DNA from: Macrosoma leucophasiata
Taxonomy: Eukaryota > Arthropoda > Insecta > Lepidoptera > Hedylidae
NCBI GenBank assembly: GCA_036365455.1
Contig: JAWQUS010000020.1
Span: forward strand, 5,491,001-5,555,000
Reading direction: 5' to 3'
DNA: 64,000 nt
Each line of letters begins with the position of its first letter. The first letter of the stretch is position 1. This document shows, one piece after another, positions 11,276 through 21,444 of this stretch. A program made the translations under genes and the position numbers. Under the pieces are notes generated by a model. It searched no databases. It saw nothing but the letters and a program-made list of their open reading frames with translations, and had not been told where the DNA came from.

Positions 11276-11625
11276 TCCGTAGAGCTCAAACGCTGGAGTC
11301 GTTCAAAAAGCGGCTCTACGCGCACTATTTATTTTGCCTATCACCTTCCTAATTTCTTTCATAGCTTGTCATCTACTGTTCATTGCTTTGACCTTGTCAA
11401 CTGTCCTCGTATATTATCTTGCGTATCTATGTAGTTCTTAGTTTTTTTTTTTGTTCTTAATGTGAACATTTTCTTCGACTATCTCTGAAAAGGCTGGGTT
11501 GTCTGGAAGAAATCGCTTTAAGCAATAAGCCCGCCTAATTGTACTGTGTCCTTATGTGTCAGTTATTTCTTTTATTTTAGATTTTTGTTTTTGGTGTACA
11601 ATAAAGAGTTACTTATTTTATTAAC
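11276..11625 (+). pseudogene. Jockey-type LINE C-terminus and 3' UTR
   Basis: A short frame ESFKKRLYAHYL is the usual Jockey/CR1 ORF2 ending. It is followed by the 3' UTR signature GGTTGTCTGGAAGAAATCGC, TTAAGCAATAAGCCCGCCT and GGTGTACAATAAAGAGTTAC. It is 5'-truncated to the last codons. Confidence 0.75.
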
Positions 11626-12385
11626 GCTCCATAAGTAGATAAAAGGAGATTCTTTCTAAGCACTTTCAAATAACATTTTACTTATATCTATCATTGCAGC
11701 GTAATATTTGAATTGTCGAACATGAAGGTAATATCTGTATATTATGAAAACACGGAAATGAAAGCAATTTTAAAGGGTTTAATTGTGTGTAGTCATGAAA
11801 TCAAGAAACTATTTAATTCATGTATTAAATAACTGTCCAAGTAATATTTTTCTTTGATAGTATCCCGTAAATTCAACACTAAATATAATATTATAACAAT
11901 TAAGATATCAAAATTGCGCTACAATATATAAATCATACTTTAATTAAAATGTCAGCTGTCAAATTCATAATATTTAGATAAAAATCACCCCATTAAAGTG
12001 GTACAAAATGGTAATTCAAAATTATTTATGGCAACATCTTTGACCTTCTTTCTGTTTCAGTTATATCAACGGCCACTACAATTTGCTTAACATATAATGG
12101 TGCTTAGCATTAATTTATTAGAAGTTCCCCTCTAGCTTCATTGGTGGAAAAACAAAACAAATAAATTTCCCGTAGGAGATCCTTATGGATCATAAGATGT
12201 TTGTCTTTGCCAGCAATTGTACATAACGGTAGCAAGTAACCCCTCCTACGGTGTTATTCGTGAACTTTGTCCGTACACTTTCATATTATCTTTCAGCTAG
12301 CAGAAAGAAACTTAAATTTACAATAATTTAAGTGTTATAAAATATTTTATAATATACATATATATATTTATAAATATTTTTTTAC

Positions 12386-12672
12386 TGGTGGTAGAGCTCC
12401 AGTGACGGAGCTCGCGGGCGTAGGCACCACCGCATTACCTAATATACTTTCCGCTGCCGCTAAATGGTAGTGTTTAGCACTATCGTGTTCCGGTCAGGTC
12501 CGGAGGCCTTGTAATTTCCGGCACAGGGGCATAACACTTTAGACCTCGGGAGTGGTAACGCATCTGCATTTTGGTCTTTATGTAAGTGTCTAAGGTCTAA
12601 AGACTGCAGTCATCACTTAACATCGATGTGAGCTGCACGATTGTTTGCCACTTCCATAACAAAAAAAAAAAA
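12386..12672 (+). mobile_element. SINE-A, full length
   Basis: It starts TTACTGGTGGTAGAGCTCC and ends CCACTTCCATAACAAAAAA. It inserted beside or into a SINE-B head whose T-arm follows immediately. Confidence 0.93.
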
Positions 12673-13165
12673 ACCCTGGGTCGATTCCCAGGTCGGGGGC
12701 TATCAGAAATAATAATAAGAAACATTTATTTGACACACAGCGAGACACATAAAACAGACATAAAACGTAACAGGTAACAGAGAAAAGACAACACATTTTC
12801 TAAAAATTACACGTAATATGTGTCTCACGGCTGCCAAAAAGGTGTCCTGTTCAGCAAATATCAGGTACCTTAGTGAGTGAACCACGGATGTCAAATTTAT
12901 AATAAAGGATAATTGCTAATATAATAAATACTAATACTTATACAAGGTACATACATACGGATATAAAACAGATAATAAGCCATTAAAATAACATACTTAA
13001 CAATAACGCTGTTAATCACGGATTCATCGAGATTTTTCCGCTTTCTGGAAATTTCCTAGTACTTCGGTGTTTGGAAATGTGCCCGTCAATGGCGAATAGT
13101 CGGTTTGTATACGTATGTTTAAAAGCATACGTTTACCTCTACCAACCCAACATACTACAATCGTG
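12673..13165 (+). mobile_element. SINE-B split by a ~310-bp insertion
   Basis: GGGTCGATTCCCAGG and GCTATCAGAAATA (12675-12712) are the SINE-B head. TTTTTCCGCTTTCTGGAA to CTACCAACCC (about 13025-13165) is its body and tail. Between them lies unrelated sequence (12713-13020) that looks like a reversed LINE 3' end (AATAATAAGAAACATTTATT at its start). Confidence 0.6.
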
Positions 13166-13169
13166 AAGT

Positions 13170-13802
13170 AAGGTAACTCCAAACTCAACATTGAACTTTA
13201 TAAAGACTCTTTATAAAAATGGACACATAATCCAGTCAGAATCTTTTAATATCCACGTAAGGCTTCTAATCTTAATAGGAACGCTTGAACGCCACTTGCA
13301 CACAAATGCCACTTACGCGGTTCACTTCTACGAGTGCAGATTATCGAGAAACCATTTTAAAATCGACTTAAAAAAAAAAAGAAGGGAAAAGGCAAAGGTG
13401 TATATTATGTGCACAAGACTTTTAAAGACTTTCTACAGGATGATTGACTCTAGTTTTTAAGGTTCCCAGGGTACCCAAAGGGAAAAAAATAGTATTAGTA
13501 AAGCTCCGCTCATAAACCAAAATTTTCGCAGATGATCATTTCTTTTGCCGCTGTAACAACAAATACTAAAAACAGAATAAAATATATATTTAAGGATTCC
13601 ATACAACAAACATGATTTCTTTGCTTGCTATTACTTCACCAAGTCCCTTACGGGGTAAGCAGAGATTTCGAATTCTAAGCGGAACATCGTTTCTCCATTA
13701 TTTTCTTTGGTACGATGTCAAAATTAACTACACTTTTTTCTAGACCCAGAAGTCTAATACACATGTACAAATTACATATTATTGTTCATGTTGATGCGGA
13801 AA
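13170..13802. other. unassigned, one reversed LINE-R/SINE-B tail scrap
   Basis: At 13625-13665 the phrase CCCTTACGGGGTAAGCAGAG is the reversed tail shared by LINE-R and SINE-B. The rest, including an 89-codon frame at 13191-13460, is unrecognised. Confidence 0.4.
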
Positions 13803-13810
13803 CTGTACAC

Positions 13811-13973
13811 CAGAGGTTCCCAAACCATTATTCTTGTAGACCCCTTTCAATTTTTTTCTGGTTTCGGTGGACCCCCTTGCTAGCATTTATATCACATTTC
13901 CATATATCCCATTTTTATTTATGCATATACGTAGACCCCATTGAGTCTATATAGACCACTTTGGGAATCACTG
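13811..13973. mobile_element. hAT-type MITE, 163 bp
   Basis: It is flanked by perfect 8-bp duplications CTGTACAC (13803-13810 and 13974-13981). The terminal inverted repeats read CAGAGGTTCCCAAA and, reversed, CAGTGATTCCCAAA. An 8-bp target duplication with CAG...CTG ends is diagnostic of hAT. It has no coding capacity. Confidence 0.93.
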
Positions 13974-14019
13974 CTGTACACTATATAAAAATACAGAAAT
14001 AAAAACTAATAAACGAAAA

Positions 14020-14206
14020 TCATTGTTTAAAATCGAAGCTGACGTTTCGGTCGCTTTTCAGCTTCCATGGCCTCGGGCAGACAAGAAAACGACCGAAACG
14101 TCGGGTTCGATTTTAAATAATCATTTTAGTTTACGTGAGATAAATCCGAAAAGTAGTTTTACGAGTATTTCAATGAGTCTAGCTCGCGAAAACCTAAGAA
14201 CATACT
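14020..14206 (+). mobile_element. miniature Penelope-like copy with inverted ends
   Basis: The left part carries the reversed 3'-end motif (GACGTTTCGGTCGCTTTTC). The right part carries the forward one (CGACCGAAACGTCGGGTTCG to AACCTAAGAACATA). It is flanked by a 16-bp target duplication AACTAATAAACGAAAA at 14004-14019 and 14207-14222. No coding sequence remains. Confidence 0.88.
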
Positions 14207-14224
14207 AACTAATAAACGAAAAAA

Positions 14225-14781
14225 AGAAAGTACCTATTTACCTACTCATAAAGTAAAGGCTGACGAATATTTCATAATTATAATAATATCCGTTTACAAT
14301 ACCGTAAACATAGGAACTAAGTCATGTTACCGCATAATTAGAATCCCAGACATTATTCGTCCTTGCTAGTTTTTTTAATATTTTCTCCACTTATGACGTT
14401 AATTGAAATTGTTTCAATTCAATTTACTTCAACAATTACGTTTACGTTCAAAATAAGTTGGAAAAGATTTTGAAAGATAAACGCAAACGTAAAACTGCTT
14501 ATTTCTGAGTTACTGGTTTTGGTCGCATGTTACACGCTATTCGTCGAACGGTATTTGGAACTGAGTTAATAATTTCTTCATTTTAAAACATCCAAAACGT
14601 CGGTTATTGGAGCTGATGCCGGTGATTTACCGCATGCCTATGCATTGTTTATGGAGTCGACAGGGTATGGTAATTCCTAGTTGCCTTGTTCCGGTGTTAA
14701 AGGTATGAAGAAAATAAGCTGAACCACCCCAAAAATGCAGAGTTGCAATCCTTGTTAATTAAATTCCAAAATATATTATTA
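14225..14781. other. unassigned
   Basis: No repeats or frames recognised. Confidence 0.4.
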
Positions 14782-14966
14782 CTAGCGGCCCGCCCCGGCT
14801 TCGCCCGCGCTGCTCTGCTCCTATTAGTCATAGCGTAATGTAAGCTATCCTATCTCTCAAGTTGGATCGAACTGCACATGGTGTGCGAATTTTATTATAA
14901 TCGGTTAAGTGGTTTAGGAAACCATTGAGGACAAACATTGTGACACGAGATTTATATATATTAAGA
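14782..14966 (-). mobile_element. non-autonomous Helitron, 185 bp
   Basis: On the minus strand it starts A|TCTTAATATATATAAATC and ends in a GC-rich hairpin region followed by CTAG|T. The plus-strand phrase CTAGCGGCCCGCCCCGGCTT is the reversed end, shared with 26208-26558. Confidence 0.88.
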
Positions 14967-14969
14967 TTT

Positions 14970-15260
14970 ATCACATTTATACAACGTGTAACAGGATTGA
15001 ATGTACAACCCGAAACTAGTTAGTTCAGAATCGATTTCAGACATTATTGTTATAGGTAATATTTTGTCCCAAAGTAAATAAAAATTAAAGAAATTATGGT
15101 CACCCATTTAGTGAACAGTCAATACAAACGAAAATGAGACTAACGTCTATATAAAATAAATTGCTAGTCTCAACAAGTTTATTAGAACTCGTTGAGACGT
15201 GCTTTTTATTATAAATAATAATTTATAAAATAAAATAGTGGATAATGAAAATTAATCTTA
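14970..15260. other. unassigned
   Basis: TGCTAGTCTCAACAAG and a nearby reversed AACTCGTTGAGACGTGC give a short imperfect inverted repeat (about 15160-15200). Nothing else is visible. Confidence 0.35.
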
Positions 15261-15273
15261 TTACTAGCGACTA

Positions 15274-15583
15274 ACTGCCTCAGTAGCGTAGTGGTAGCAG
15301 GCCACTACTATTACGCTGGAGGTCCTGGGTTCGATTCCCGGATCGGGGGATATTAGAGATAACGGTCTAAAATTCTTTATCTCTGCTTCTATTGGGATTT
15401 TTCCATTTTCTGGAAGTTTCCCAGTACCCCGGAGTTTGGTAATGTGCCCGGAGATGGTAACAGGTTCGCCACCTGTTACATGGGCCAAAACGTAACCGGC
15501 GAGTCGTGGGTGTTTGCATGTATGATTAAATGCATGCATTTACCTCTGCCTACCCCTTCGGGGATTACAGGCGTGAAGTTACG
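15274..15583 (+). mobile_element. SINE-B, full length, reference copy
   Basis: It has a perfect A box TAGCGTAGTGG and B box GGTTCGATTCC, so the head is tRNA-derived and could support RNA polymerase III transcription. The body (TTATCTCTG, TCTATTGGG, CACCTGTTACATGGGCC) leads to a 3' tail CTCTGCCTACCCCTTCGGGG then GGCGTGAAGTTACG. That tail resembles the end of LINE-R (CTCTGCCTACCCCGTTAGGG, GGCGTGAAGATACA). A perfect 13-bp target duplication TTACTAGCGACTA flanks it (15261-15273, 15584-15596). Confidence 0.95.
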
Positions 15584-15596
15584 TTACTAGCGACTA

Positions 15597-15834
15597 GCGA
15601 GTGTTAAATAAGGGTATGCAAGTTACGCTACATCACTTTTTTTCGGTTCGTATTTTATGTGTAACCGTGGGTAGAGCTAGGGTAAGTATGCATAGGGTGT
15701 GCATACTGTTCGTACAAATTGAGGTCAACTTATTTCTTAAATAAAAAATATGTGTAACTCGATTTTCTTATCGAGGTGTTGGATAGTGTGGATTATTCCC
15801 GTTACATGTTGTATAAGACGCATAACACAGAAAT
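15597..15834. other. unassigned
   Basis: No repeat or frame recognised. Confidence 0.35.
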
Positions 15835-15835
15835 A

Positions 15836-16382
15836 ATCCATGCGAATGTGGATGGTTGCAGAGGCCCAGGAAGACCACTTTTACTGGTGGTAGAGCTCCA
15901 GTGACGGAGCTCGCGGGCGTAGGCACCACCGCATTACCTGATTTACTTGCCGCTAAATGGTAGTGTTCAGCACTATCGTGTTCCGGTCAGGTGGTAATGT
16001 ACGGCCCTGTAATTTCCGGCACAGAGGCATAACACCTTAGGCCTCAGGAGTGGTTACGCATTTGCATTTTGACCTTGGTCTTTGTGTGGGTGTCTATAGG
16101 CTGCAGTCATCACTTAACATCAATGTGAACTGCATGCCTGTTTGCCACTTCAATTACATAAAAAAAAAAAAAAAAAAAAAAAAAGACCAAGACTGATCTA
16201 CCATGACCAAATAGGTCGAGTTCTGTCTGATGGTGGGGTCAAAAGTCTTAGGAATCGGCGTGCATGTATGAAGAGAATGATGAAGGTAGACGAGGCACGA
16301 GAGGTTTGTCAGAACCGGGATATCTGGCGCTCTACACTCTCTGCCTACCCCGTTAGGGACCTGGCGTGAAGATACATACACA
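15836..16382 (+). pseudogene. LINE-R 3' end interrupted by SINE-A
   Basis: The left piece (15836-15877) matches LINE-R from GCGAATGTGGATGGTTGCAG to AGGAAGACCA. The right piece (16183-16382) continues with the C-terminal frame TYHDQIGRVLSDGGVKSLRN...AREVCQNRDIWRSTLSAYPV and the tail TACCCCGTTAGGGACCTGGC. The coding part equals that at 49983-50186 almost codon for codon. SINE-A sits between with a 7-bp target duplication AAGACCA. Confidence 0.9.
15878..16182 (+). mobile_element. SINE-A, full length, inserted in LINE-R
   Basis: It runs from CTTTTACTGGTGGTAGAG to ATTACATAAAA with a long A run. The AAGACCA duplication at 15871-15877 and 16183-16189 defines both ends and shows target-primed integration. 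Confidence 0.95.
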
Positions 16383-16437
16383 GAAATATTCGGCCCAATA
16401 TTTTTTGTTAAATACGAATTTATATTTATATAGCCTC

Positions 16438-16575
16438 GTTACAACTATCACAAAGACATAACAACTAAAGTCTCAGGGGTGGCAACACATCTACATTTTG
16501 ACCACACATGCATTTTGACCTCTAGTTCTTGTGTAGATGTCTATAGGCTTGTTTGCCACCTTCCTTATATAAAAA
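16438..16575 (+). mobile_element. SINE-A subfamily fragment
   Basis: ACTATCACAAAGACATAACA, TCTCAGGGGTGGCAACACAT and TCTATAGGCTTGTTTGCC follow the family order but with consistent differences (GGTGGCAACGCAT type) seen also at 25879 and 41040. Confidence 0.75.
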
Positions 16576-17084
16576 ACGAATAAACTGAATATATACAATA
16601 ACTTAATAAATTAAATTCAGTTTATTCATTTATTTCATATAATTAGGCTCCTGGTGAGCACTTTTACATAGTCATTTTTTTTTAAACTAACCTAGAGTGA
16701 ATAACCACTAATAATAATCAAATCAAATAACTACTCTTTACCCCCAAGAAAAAACAAAAACTACAAACAACATACAAAATTCAAAAAACACATAAATCCT
16801 ACTTCCGAAAAAAATCACATGAGGAAATCTTAACACGAGCAGCTACAGGCTGCTCTCTATTCTTGCGAGACGACAATAATTGGAGCATGATGTATAATAA
16901 AAAGAGCGTGCGACGTGCCTTTGTTGGACGAAATTAGAGGCAAGACGTTGTCATGGCAACGCGGCGAGGTACAGGATGTGATCTCGCGTTTATAGGTGAG
17001 ATGAAATACCATCTAGTTTTTTTAGGAGGCAAAAAATATTGACATGAAGATTTTTGTTAAATAATTTGTATTAGTATACACTTT
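16576..17084. other. unassigned
   Basis: AAATTCAGTTTATTC near 16613 is the reverse of GAATAAACTGAAT near 16578, a short local inverted repeat. No gene is visible. Confidence 0.4.
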
Positions 17085-17097
17085 TTTATGTAATGAA

Positions 17098-17119
17098 GGT
17101 TTATTCCCGTTGTCCCCGT
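17098..17119. other. 20-bp insertion carrying a TTCCCGTTGTCCCCGT motif
   Basis: The SINE-A consensus has no such sequence here. The inserted bases are flanked by a direct AAGG on each side. 17098-17119 is identical over 22 bp to 63047-63068, the left edge of a hairpin pair. Confidence 0.75.
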
Positions 17120-17254
17120 AAGGTGGCAAACAAGCATGCAGCTCACATTGATGTTAAGTGATGACTGTACCCTATAGACATCTACACAAAACCCAGAGGT
17201 CAAAATGCAGATGCGTTGCCACCCCTAAGACCAATATTATATATAGTTATTACA

Positions 17255-17554
17255 CTACTACTTATTACTTTACTACTACTACGCTGTGGTCTTGGGTTCG
17301 ATTCCCGGGTCGTGGGTTATCAGAGATAATGGTTTTAGGTCCTTTATCTCTGGTACTATTGGGATTTTTCCATTTTCTGGAAATTGCCCAGTACCTCGAA
17401 GTTTGGTAATGTGCCCGGAGATGACAATAGGCTCGCCACCTGTTACATGGGCCAAAACGTAACCGGTGAATCATGGGTGCTTGCATGTATGCTTGAATGC
17501 ATGCATTTACCTCTGCCTACCCCTTCGGGGATTACAGGCGTGAAGTTACGTTAA
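17255..17554 (+). mobile_element. SINE-B inserted in SINE-A
   Basis: B box GGTTCGATTCC and the full body and tail to GTGAAGTTACG are present; the head before the B box is shortened. A 10-bp target duplication AGTTATTACA flanks it (17245-17254, 17555-17564). Confidence 0.92.
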
Positions 17555-17704
17555 AGTTATTACAGAGCCATACATCACCACATAACCAGAACACGACAGT
17601 GCTGAACAGGTACCATTTAACGGATAGATTAGGAAATGCGGTGGTGCCTACGCCCTCGACCTCCTGCACTGAACTCTTCCACCAGTAAAAAAGTGTCGGA
17701 GCTG

Positions 17705-17985
17705 TTTATTTTATTTCTTGCTTGCTGTGCCCGCGACTTCATCCGCGTGAGAATTTATGATTGTTCAGTATCTACACGGGCGAATACGTGGGCGCAGCTA
17801 GTATAAAAGTAGCCTCAGTTACTCTTTATTACATAAGCTATCTGCCAGTGAAAGTCCCGTCAATCCATCCAATCGGTCCAGCCGTTCCCGAGATTAGCGG
17901 GAACAAACTAACAAACAAACAAACAGATGGACGGACGGACGGACGGACGGACAGACAGACAGACAAAAATAGAAAAAAACAATGT
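17705..17985 (+). repeat. retroelement/Helitron-tail mosaic with GGAC microsatellite
   Basis: GGGCGCAGCTAGT at 17792-17802 looks like a Helitron 3' end. CCGTTCCCGAGATTAGCGGG and AACAAACAAACAAAC follow, then a tandem (GGAC)n/(AGAC)n run to 17973. Boundaries are uncertain. Confidence 0.5.
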
Positions 17986-17989
17986 TGTT

Positions 17990-18480
17990 TTGGTATATGT
18001 GCCGTATATAGACACATATGCATTTAGTAAAAAGCGGTTATTTTTATTACAAACAGACACTCCAATTTTATTGATTTGTATAGATTCATTATTAATATTT
18101 CAAAATAAATATAATTTACGGCTATTAGTTCATGTTTGTCACCGAAATAAAAACAAACAGCTTCTCAAAAAGGGCCTTTTAAACGCGAACGCGATCACTG
18201 CGCAGTAAAATATAACTTAAGTTTGTAAATACTATTGTAAATGTTCAAAATAAGTTTCACCGAGCTTAAAAACTTTTCCTCACACCACAATTCACTTGAA
18301 ACGAGTATAACAATTTAAGACTGCAGTTGAAGTTTAAAAGAAATAGTTTAAACGTTATTTGCTACTTAACAGCTAGTTGGGTGTTGGTGAAATAGTGCAC
18401 TCTCTTTACCTGAAACAAACAAGTACTCATTAAACAAAATAATGTAAACTGAGTATATTATCATGTAAGATATATTGTTT
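17990..18480. other. unassigned
   Basis: No match and no recognisable domain; frames up to 93 codons run out of the microsatellite. Confidence 0.4.
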
Positions 18481-18481
18481 T

Positions 18482-18700
18482 TTTAATGTAAAGAAAGTGG
18501 CAAATTAGCATGCAGTTCACATAGATGTTAAGTGGCGACTATAGACACCTACAGCAAAGTTATGATCAAGACGCATTGCCATCTTTGACGTCTAAGTGGT
18601 GTACCGCTGTGCCATAAATTACAGGACAGTACATTACCACCTGGCCTGAACACGCTAGCGCTGAACACTAACCATTGGTGCCTTGCCTACGCCAGCTGGC
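18482..18700 (-). mobile_element. old SINE-A
   Basis: AAGTGGCAAATTAGCATGCAG through CGCTAGCGCTGAACACTA follows the family with many differences. Confidence 0.75.
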
Positions 18701-18811
18701 TCTGCTACTGGGCACACAAATAGTGCATCGACTGTTTTGTAGGCTTCCAGACACTCCACAGTCATTTTTCTTTGCAATGACAACGTTAGTTTTTTCAGAT
18801 CTTACCTATTA

Positions 18812-19059
18812 TAGCAGTAACACACGTCCGGATTTGGTACGGACAGCGGATTCTGTACGCTCCAAACCAAATCTAGCCATGTGTAGAGGAGTCCGGCGGA
18901 CATAATTATTATTAATTAAGTTCGATGCGGTCCGCTCGCGCGGCTTTGGACGGCGAATTCGGTCCGCCGTACTGGATCAGGTCGTGTCGTGTGTAACGAG
19001 AGCGGATTTGGTCGGCGGGTTTGGTCCGCCGTACCGAATCCGGTAGTGTGTTACTACTA
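18812..19059. mobile_element. MITE with TAGYAGTAACACAC ends
   Basis: The left end TAGCAGTAACACAC and reversed right end TAGTAGTAACACAC match at 13 of 14 positions. Similarity continues inward (CCGGATTTGGTACGG against CCGGATTCGGTACGG). The superfamily is not determined. Confidence 0.75.
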
Positions 19060-19167
19060 CGAGTATTAATCCTGACGTACGTGACTTTGAATGGACTTGT
19101 ACCACCTACGTTTTGATCCATACGTTATAAAATTTTTATTCCCGAGTTCTCCAATAACGCACTAATG

Positions 19168-19586
19168 CTGGGTTGCACCAAGATTTTTGGTAAAGTAATT
19201 GTAATATTTCACATCCTTCTCTTACTTTTAAAAATCTCTTAAAGTTAGAGAGGGATGTGAAATGTTTTTTACTGGTGGCAGAGCTGTAGTGACGAAGCTC
19301 GCGGCCGTAGGCACCACCGCATTACCTAATATACTTGCCGCTAAATGGTAGTGTTCAGCACTATTGTGTTCCGATCAGGTGGTAATGTACGGCTCAGTAA
19401 TTTCCGGCACAGAGGTATTACACCTTAGGTCTCAGGAGTGGTAACGCATCTGCATTTCCACCTTGGTCTTTTTGTGGGTGTCTATAGGCTGCAGTCATCA
19501 CTTAACATCAATGTGAACTGCATGCTTGTTTGCCTTCTCCATAACAAAAAAAAAAATAACAAATATCTTGGTGCAACCCATCAGTT
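19168..19586. mobile_element. MITE (TGGGTTGCACCAAG ends) interrupted by SINE-A
   Basis: TGGGTTGCACCAAGATTTTT on the left and CTTGGTGCAACCCA on the right are inverted copies. TTTCACATCC and its reverse GGATGTGAAAT lie inside. It is the same family as 33528-33647. SINE-A occupies 19263-19557 and about 20 bp of the right arm seen in the other copy is absent. Confidence 0.85.
19263..19557 (+). mobile_element. SINE-A inside a MITE
   Basis: Full family sequence from TTTTTTACTGGTGGCAGAG to CTTCTCCATAACAAAAAA. The 122-codon frame across its tail is an artefact. Confidence 0.92.
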
Positions 19587-19589
19587 AAG

Positions 19590-20045
19590 ATTTCTCACTT
19601 TTGTTAAAAGAACAGCAGCATTCCTCACTATACACAACATAACTCATAATTCATTCTATATTTTCAAAACAAACAGCATCCCGCAAATCTTAAGACACAC
19701 CAAACATGCCTTATCATCTTCACCAAGATCCCTTCATTCAATTAACGTGGGGCTGGAACCAATTATCGGTACCACTTGGACCTCAACTTTTGCCATTATC
19801 GCCTGACGTTTGTTATGAATTGTTCGCAAGGTGCAACAATAGTGAGTTTAATTAAAAAATATCGAGCTTAGGGTGAGTTCTTAGGGGTTCTATTCACACA
19901 GTTTGTTTGCGTGTACCATTTAGAATTATTTTCAAGTGGTAAACGCAGAGCGTGTTCTTAGCTAAGGTGGTTTAATGATCAGAATATTTGAAAATACTGC
20001 ACTAAATTACGATATAACTATATGAAATCATGGCAAGTTACATAA
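19590..20045. other. unassigned
   Basis: No repeat match or recognised domain. Confidence 0.35.
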
Positions 20046-20056
20046 CAACAACAATA

Positions 20057-20356
20057 ATTACTGGTGGTAGAGTTCCAGTGACGGAGCTCGCGGGCGTAGG
20101 CACCACCGCATTACCTAATATACTTGCCGCTAAATGGTAGTGTTCAGCACTATCGTGTTCCGGTCAGGTGGTAATGTACGGCCCTGTAATTTCAGGCACA
20201 GAGGCATATCACCTAATGCCTCAGGAGTGGCAGCGCATCTGCATTTTGACCTCTGGTCATTGTGTGGGTGTCTATAGGCTGCAGTCATCACTTAACATCA
20301 ATGTGAACTGCATGCTTGTTTGCCACTTTTATTACATAAAAAAAAAAAAAAAAAAA
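20057..20356 (+). mobile_element. SINE-A, full length, with target duplication
   Basis: It is flanked by AACAACAATA at 20047-20056 and 20357-20366. This 10-bp duplication after a 19-20 nt A tail is the clearest proof that the family moves by retroposition. Confidence 0.95.
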
Positions 20357-20973
20357 AACAACAATATTCTTTATTGTACACACAGGAATATTCAAGATAC
20401 AATTTTTGGAGTTTTGGCGGGAACCTTGAAAGAGGCGTATGGTGCTATTATTTTATTTCATTTTCTTGGTGTATTTTTAAGTTATATTGAATAAAGTTTG
20501 TGGCATTTTGTTTGATATAGGTTTATTACAGTGCCTGTGTATAGTGAAATAGAATAACAGTGCAAAAAACGACCTTTCAGGTTGCCTCCAAAACTTCATT
20601 GTAAATGTTCTGGTAAAGTATCCATCGCTTTACTCGAATAACTTGACTGTAATTCACTTGACTGACATATTATACTTGATAAGTTATAAACTTGATACTT
20701 ACATATTATACTTGATGACTATATTGTACTAACTACTAACTTTTACGCTGCTTAATAAATACGAAATATCGTTTTACTTGACACTGGCAATATGCGTAAT
20801 AGCGATGCCATAAAAATAAGAAAAAAAAAAGATACAATTTAAGGAGAAGCACAAATGGCGGCCTTATTGCAACACAGCATTTTCTTCCAGGCAACCAGAT
20901 CAGAAGGAACATACAACATTAATAACAAAAGGGGCGTACAAATTACAAGGAATTAAATAATATAGCACTTACT

Positions 20974-21255
20974 TTACAGGAACAATAATAACTTAATGGA
21001 CAGAATAAAAGAATAATATCGGAGGAATGGGAAGTATAAATACACGGACAGATAATGATTTATTACTTGCTTTTTAAATGAATTGATAGTTTGAGCCTGC
21101 CTCACAGTTAAGGGGAGAGCATTCCATAAACGAACAGCTGTGACAGTAAAAGAGTTCGCTAGGAAGTTGGAAGAATGTGCAGGGATTTTAAGTTTTAAAT
21201 TGACAGAAGAGCGAAGGAACTTAGGTTTAGAGAGGTACAAGTAATCAAAGCGTTC
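20974..21255 (-). pseudogene. C-terminal end of the same LINE ORF2
   Basis: The frame YLSKPKFLRSSVNL...RLWNALPLTVRQAQTINSF ends in a basic FKKQVINHYL segment. RLWN-LP--VR-A-S---FK is the usual Jockey/CR1 ORF2 ending. It lies downstream of the RT piece on the same strand with the connecting part deleted. Confidence 0.85.
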
Positions 21256-21444
21256 TTTTAAGTAAATGGGTGTTAATAAAAAGTAAAAAGTGAAAAGAAA
21301 GTAAAAAAGTATAAATGTGGATTAATAATATCTTGTACAGCAGAAACAAAACATGAGTATTCCGGCGAAGATGGATTGGGAGCCATTTGAGCTGTTTCCG
21401 AAAGTTGGAAACATGGTCATATATAGTTTATATAGTTTATATAT

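Larger units (their letters stand above)
17085..17687 (-). mobile_element. SINE-A split by SINE-B and a 20-bp insertion
   Basis: The family order runs from TTTTTTATGTAATG (17085) to TCTTCCACCAGTA (17687). It is broken at 17255-17554 by a SINE-B and near 17100-17119 by a short GTCCCCGT-containing insertion. Removing both restores a normal-length copy. Confidence 0.88.

Noticed and set aside
12713..13020. Insertion inside SINE-B as a defined LINE
   Set aside because: Only a reversed 3'-end-like composition was visible; no coding remnant or target duplication could be shown.
19438..20494. Frames of 108-122 codons beginning in SINE-A tails, sharing VGVYRLQSSLNINVNCMLVC
   Set aside because: The shared peptide is simply the SINE-A consensus read in one phase; it appears wherever the tail does.
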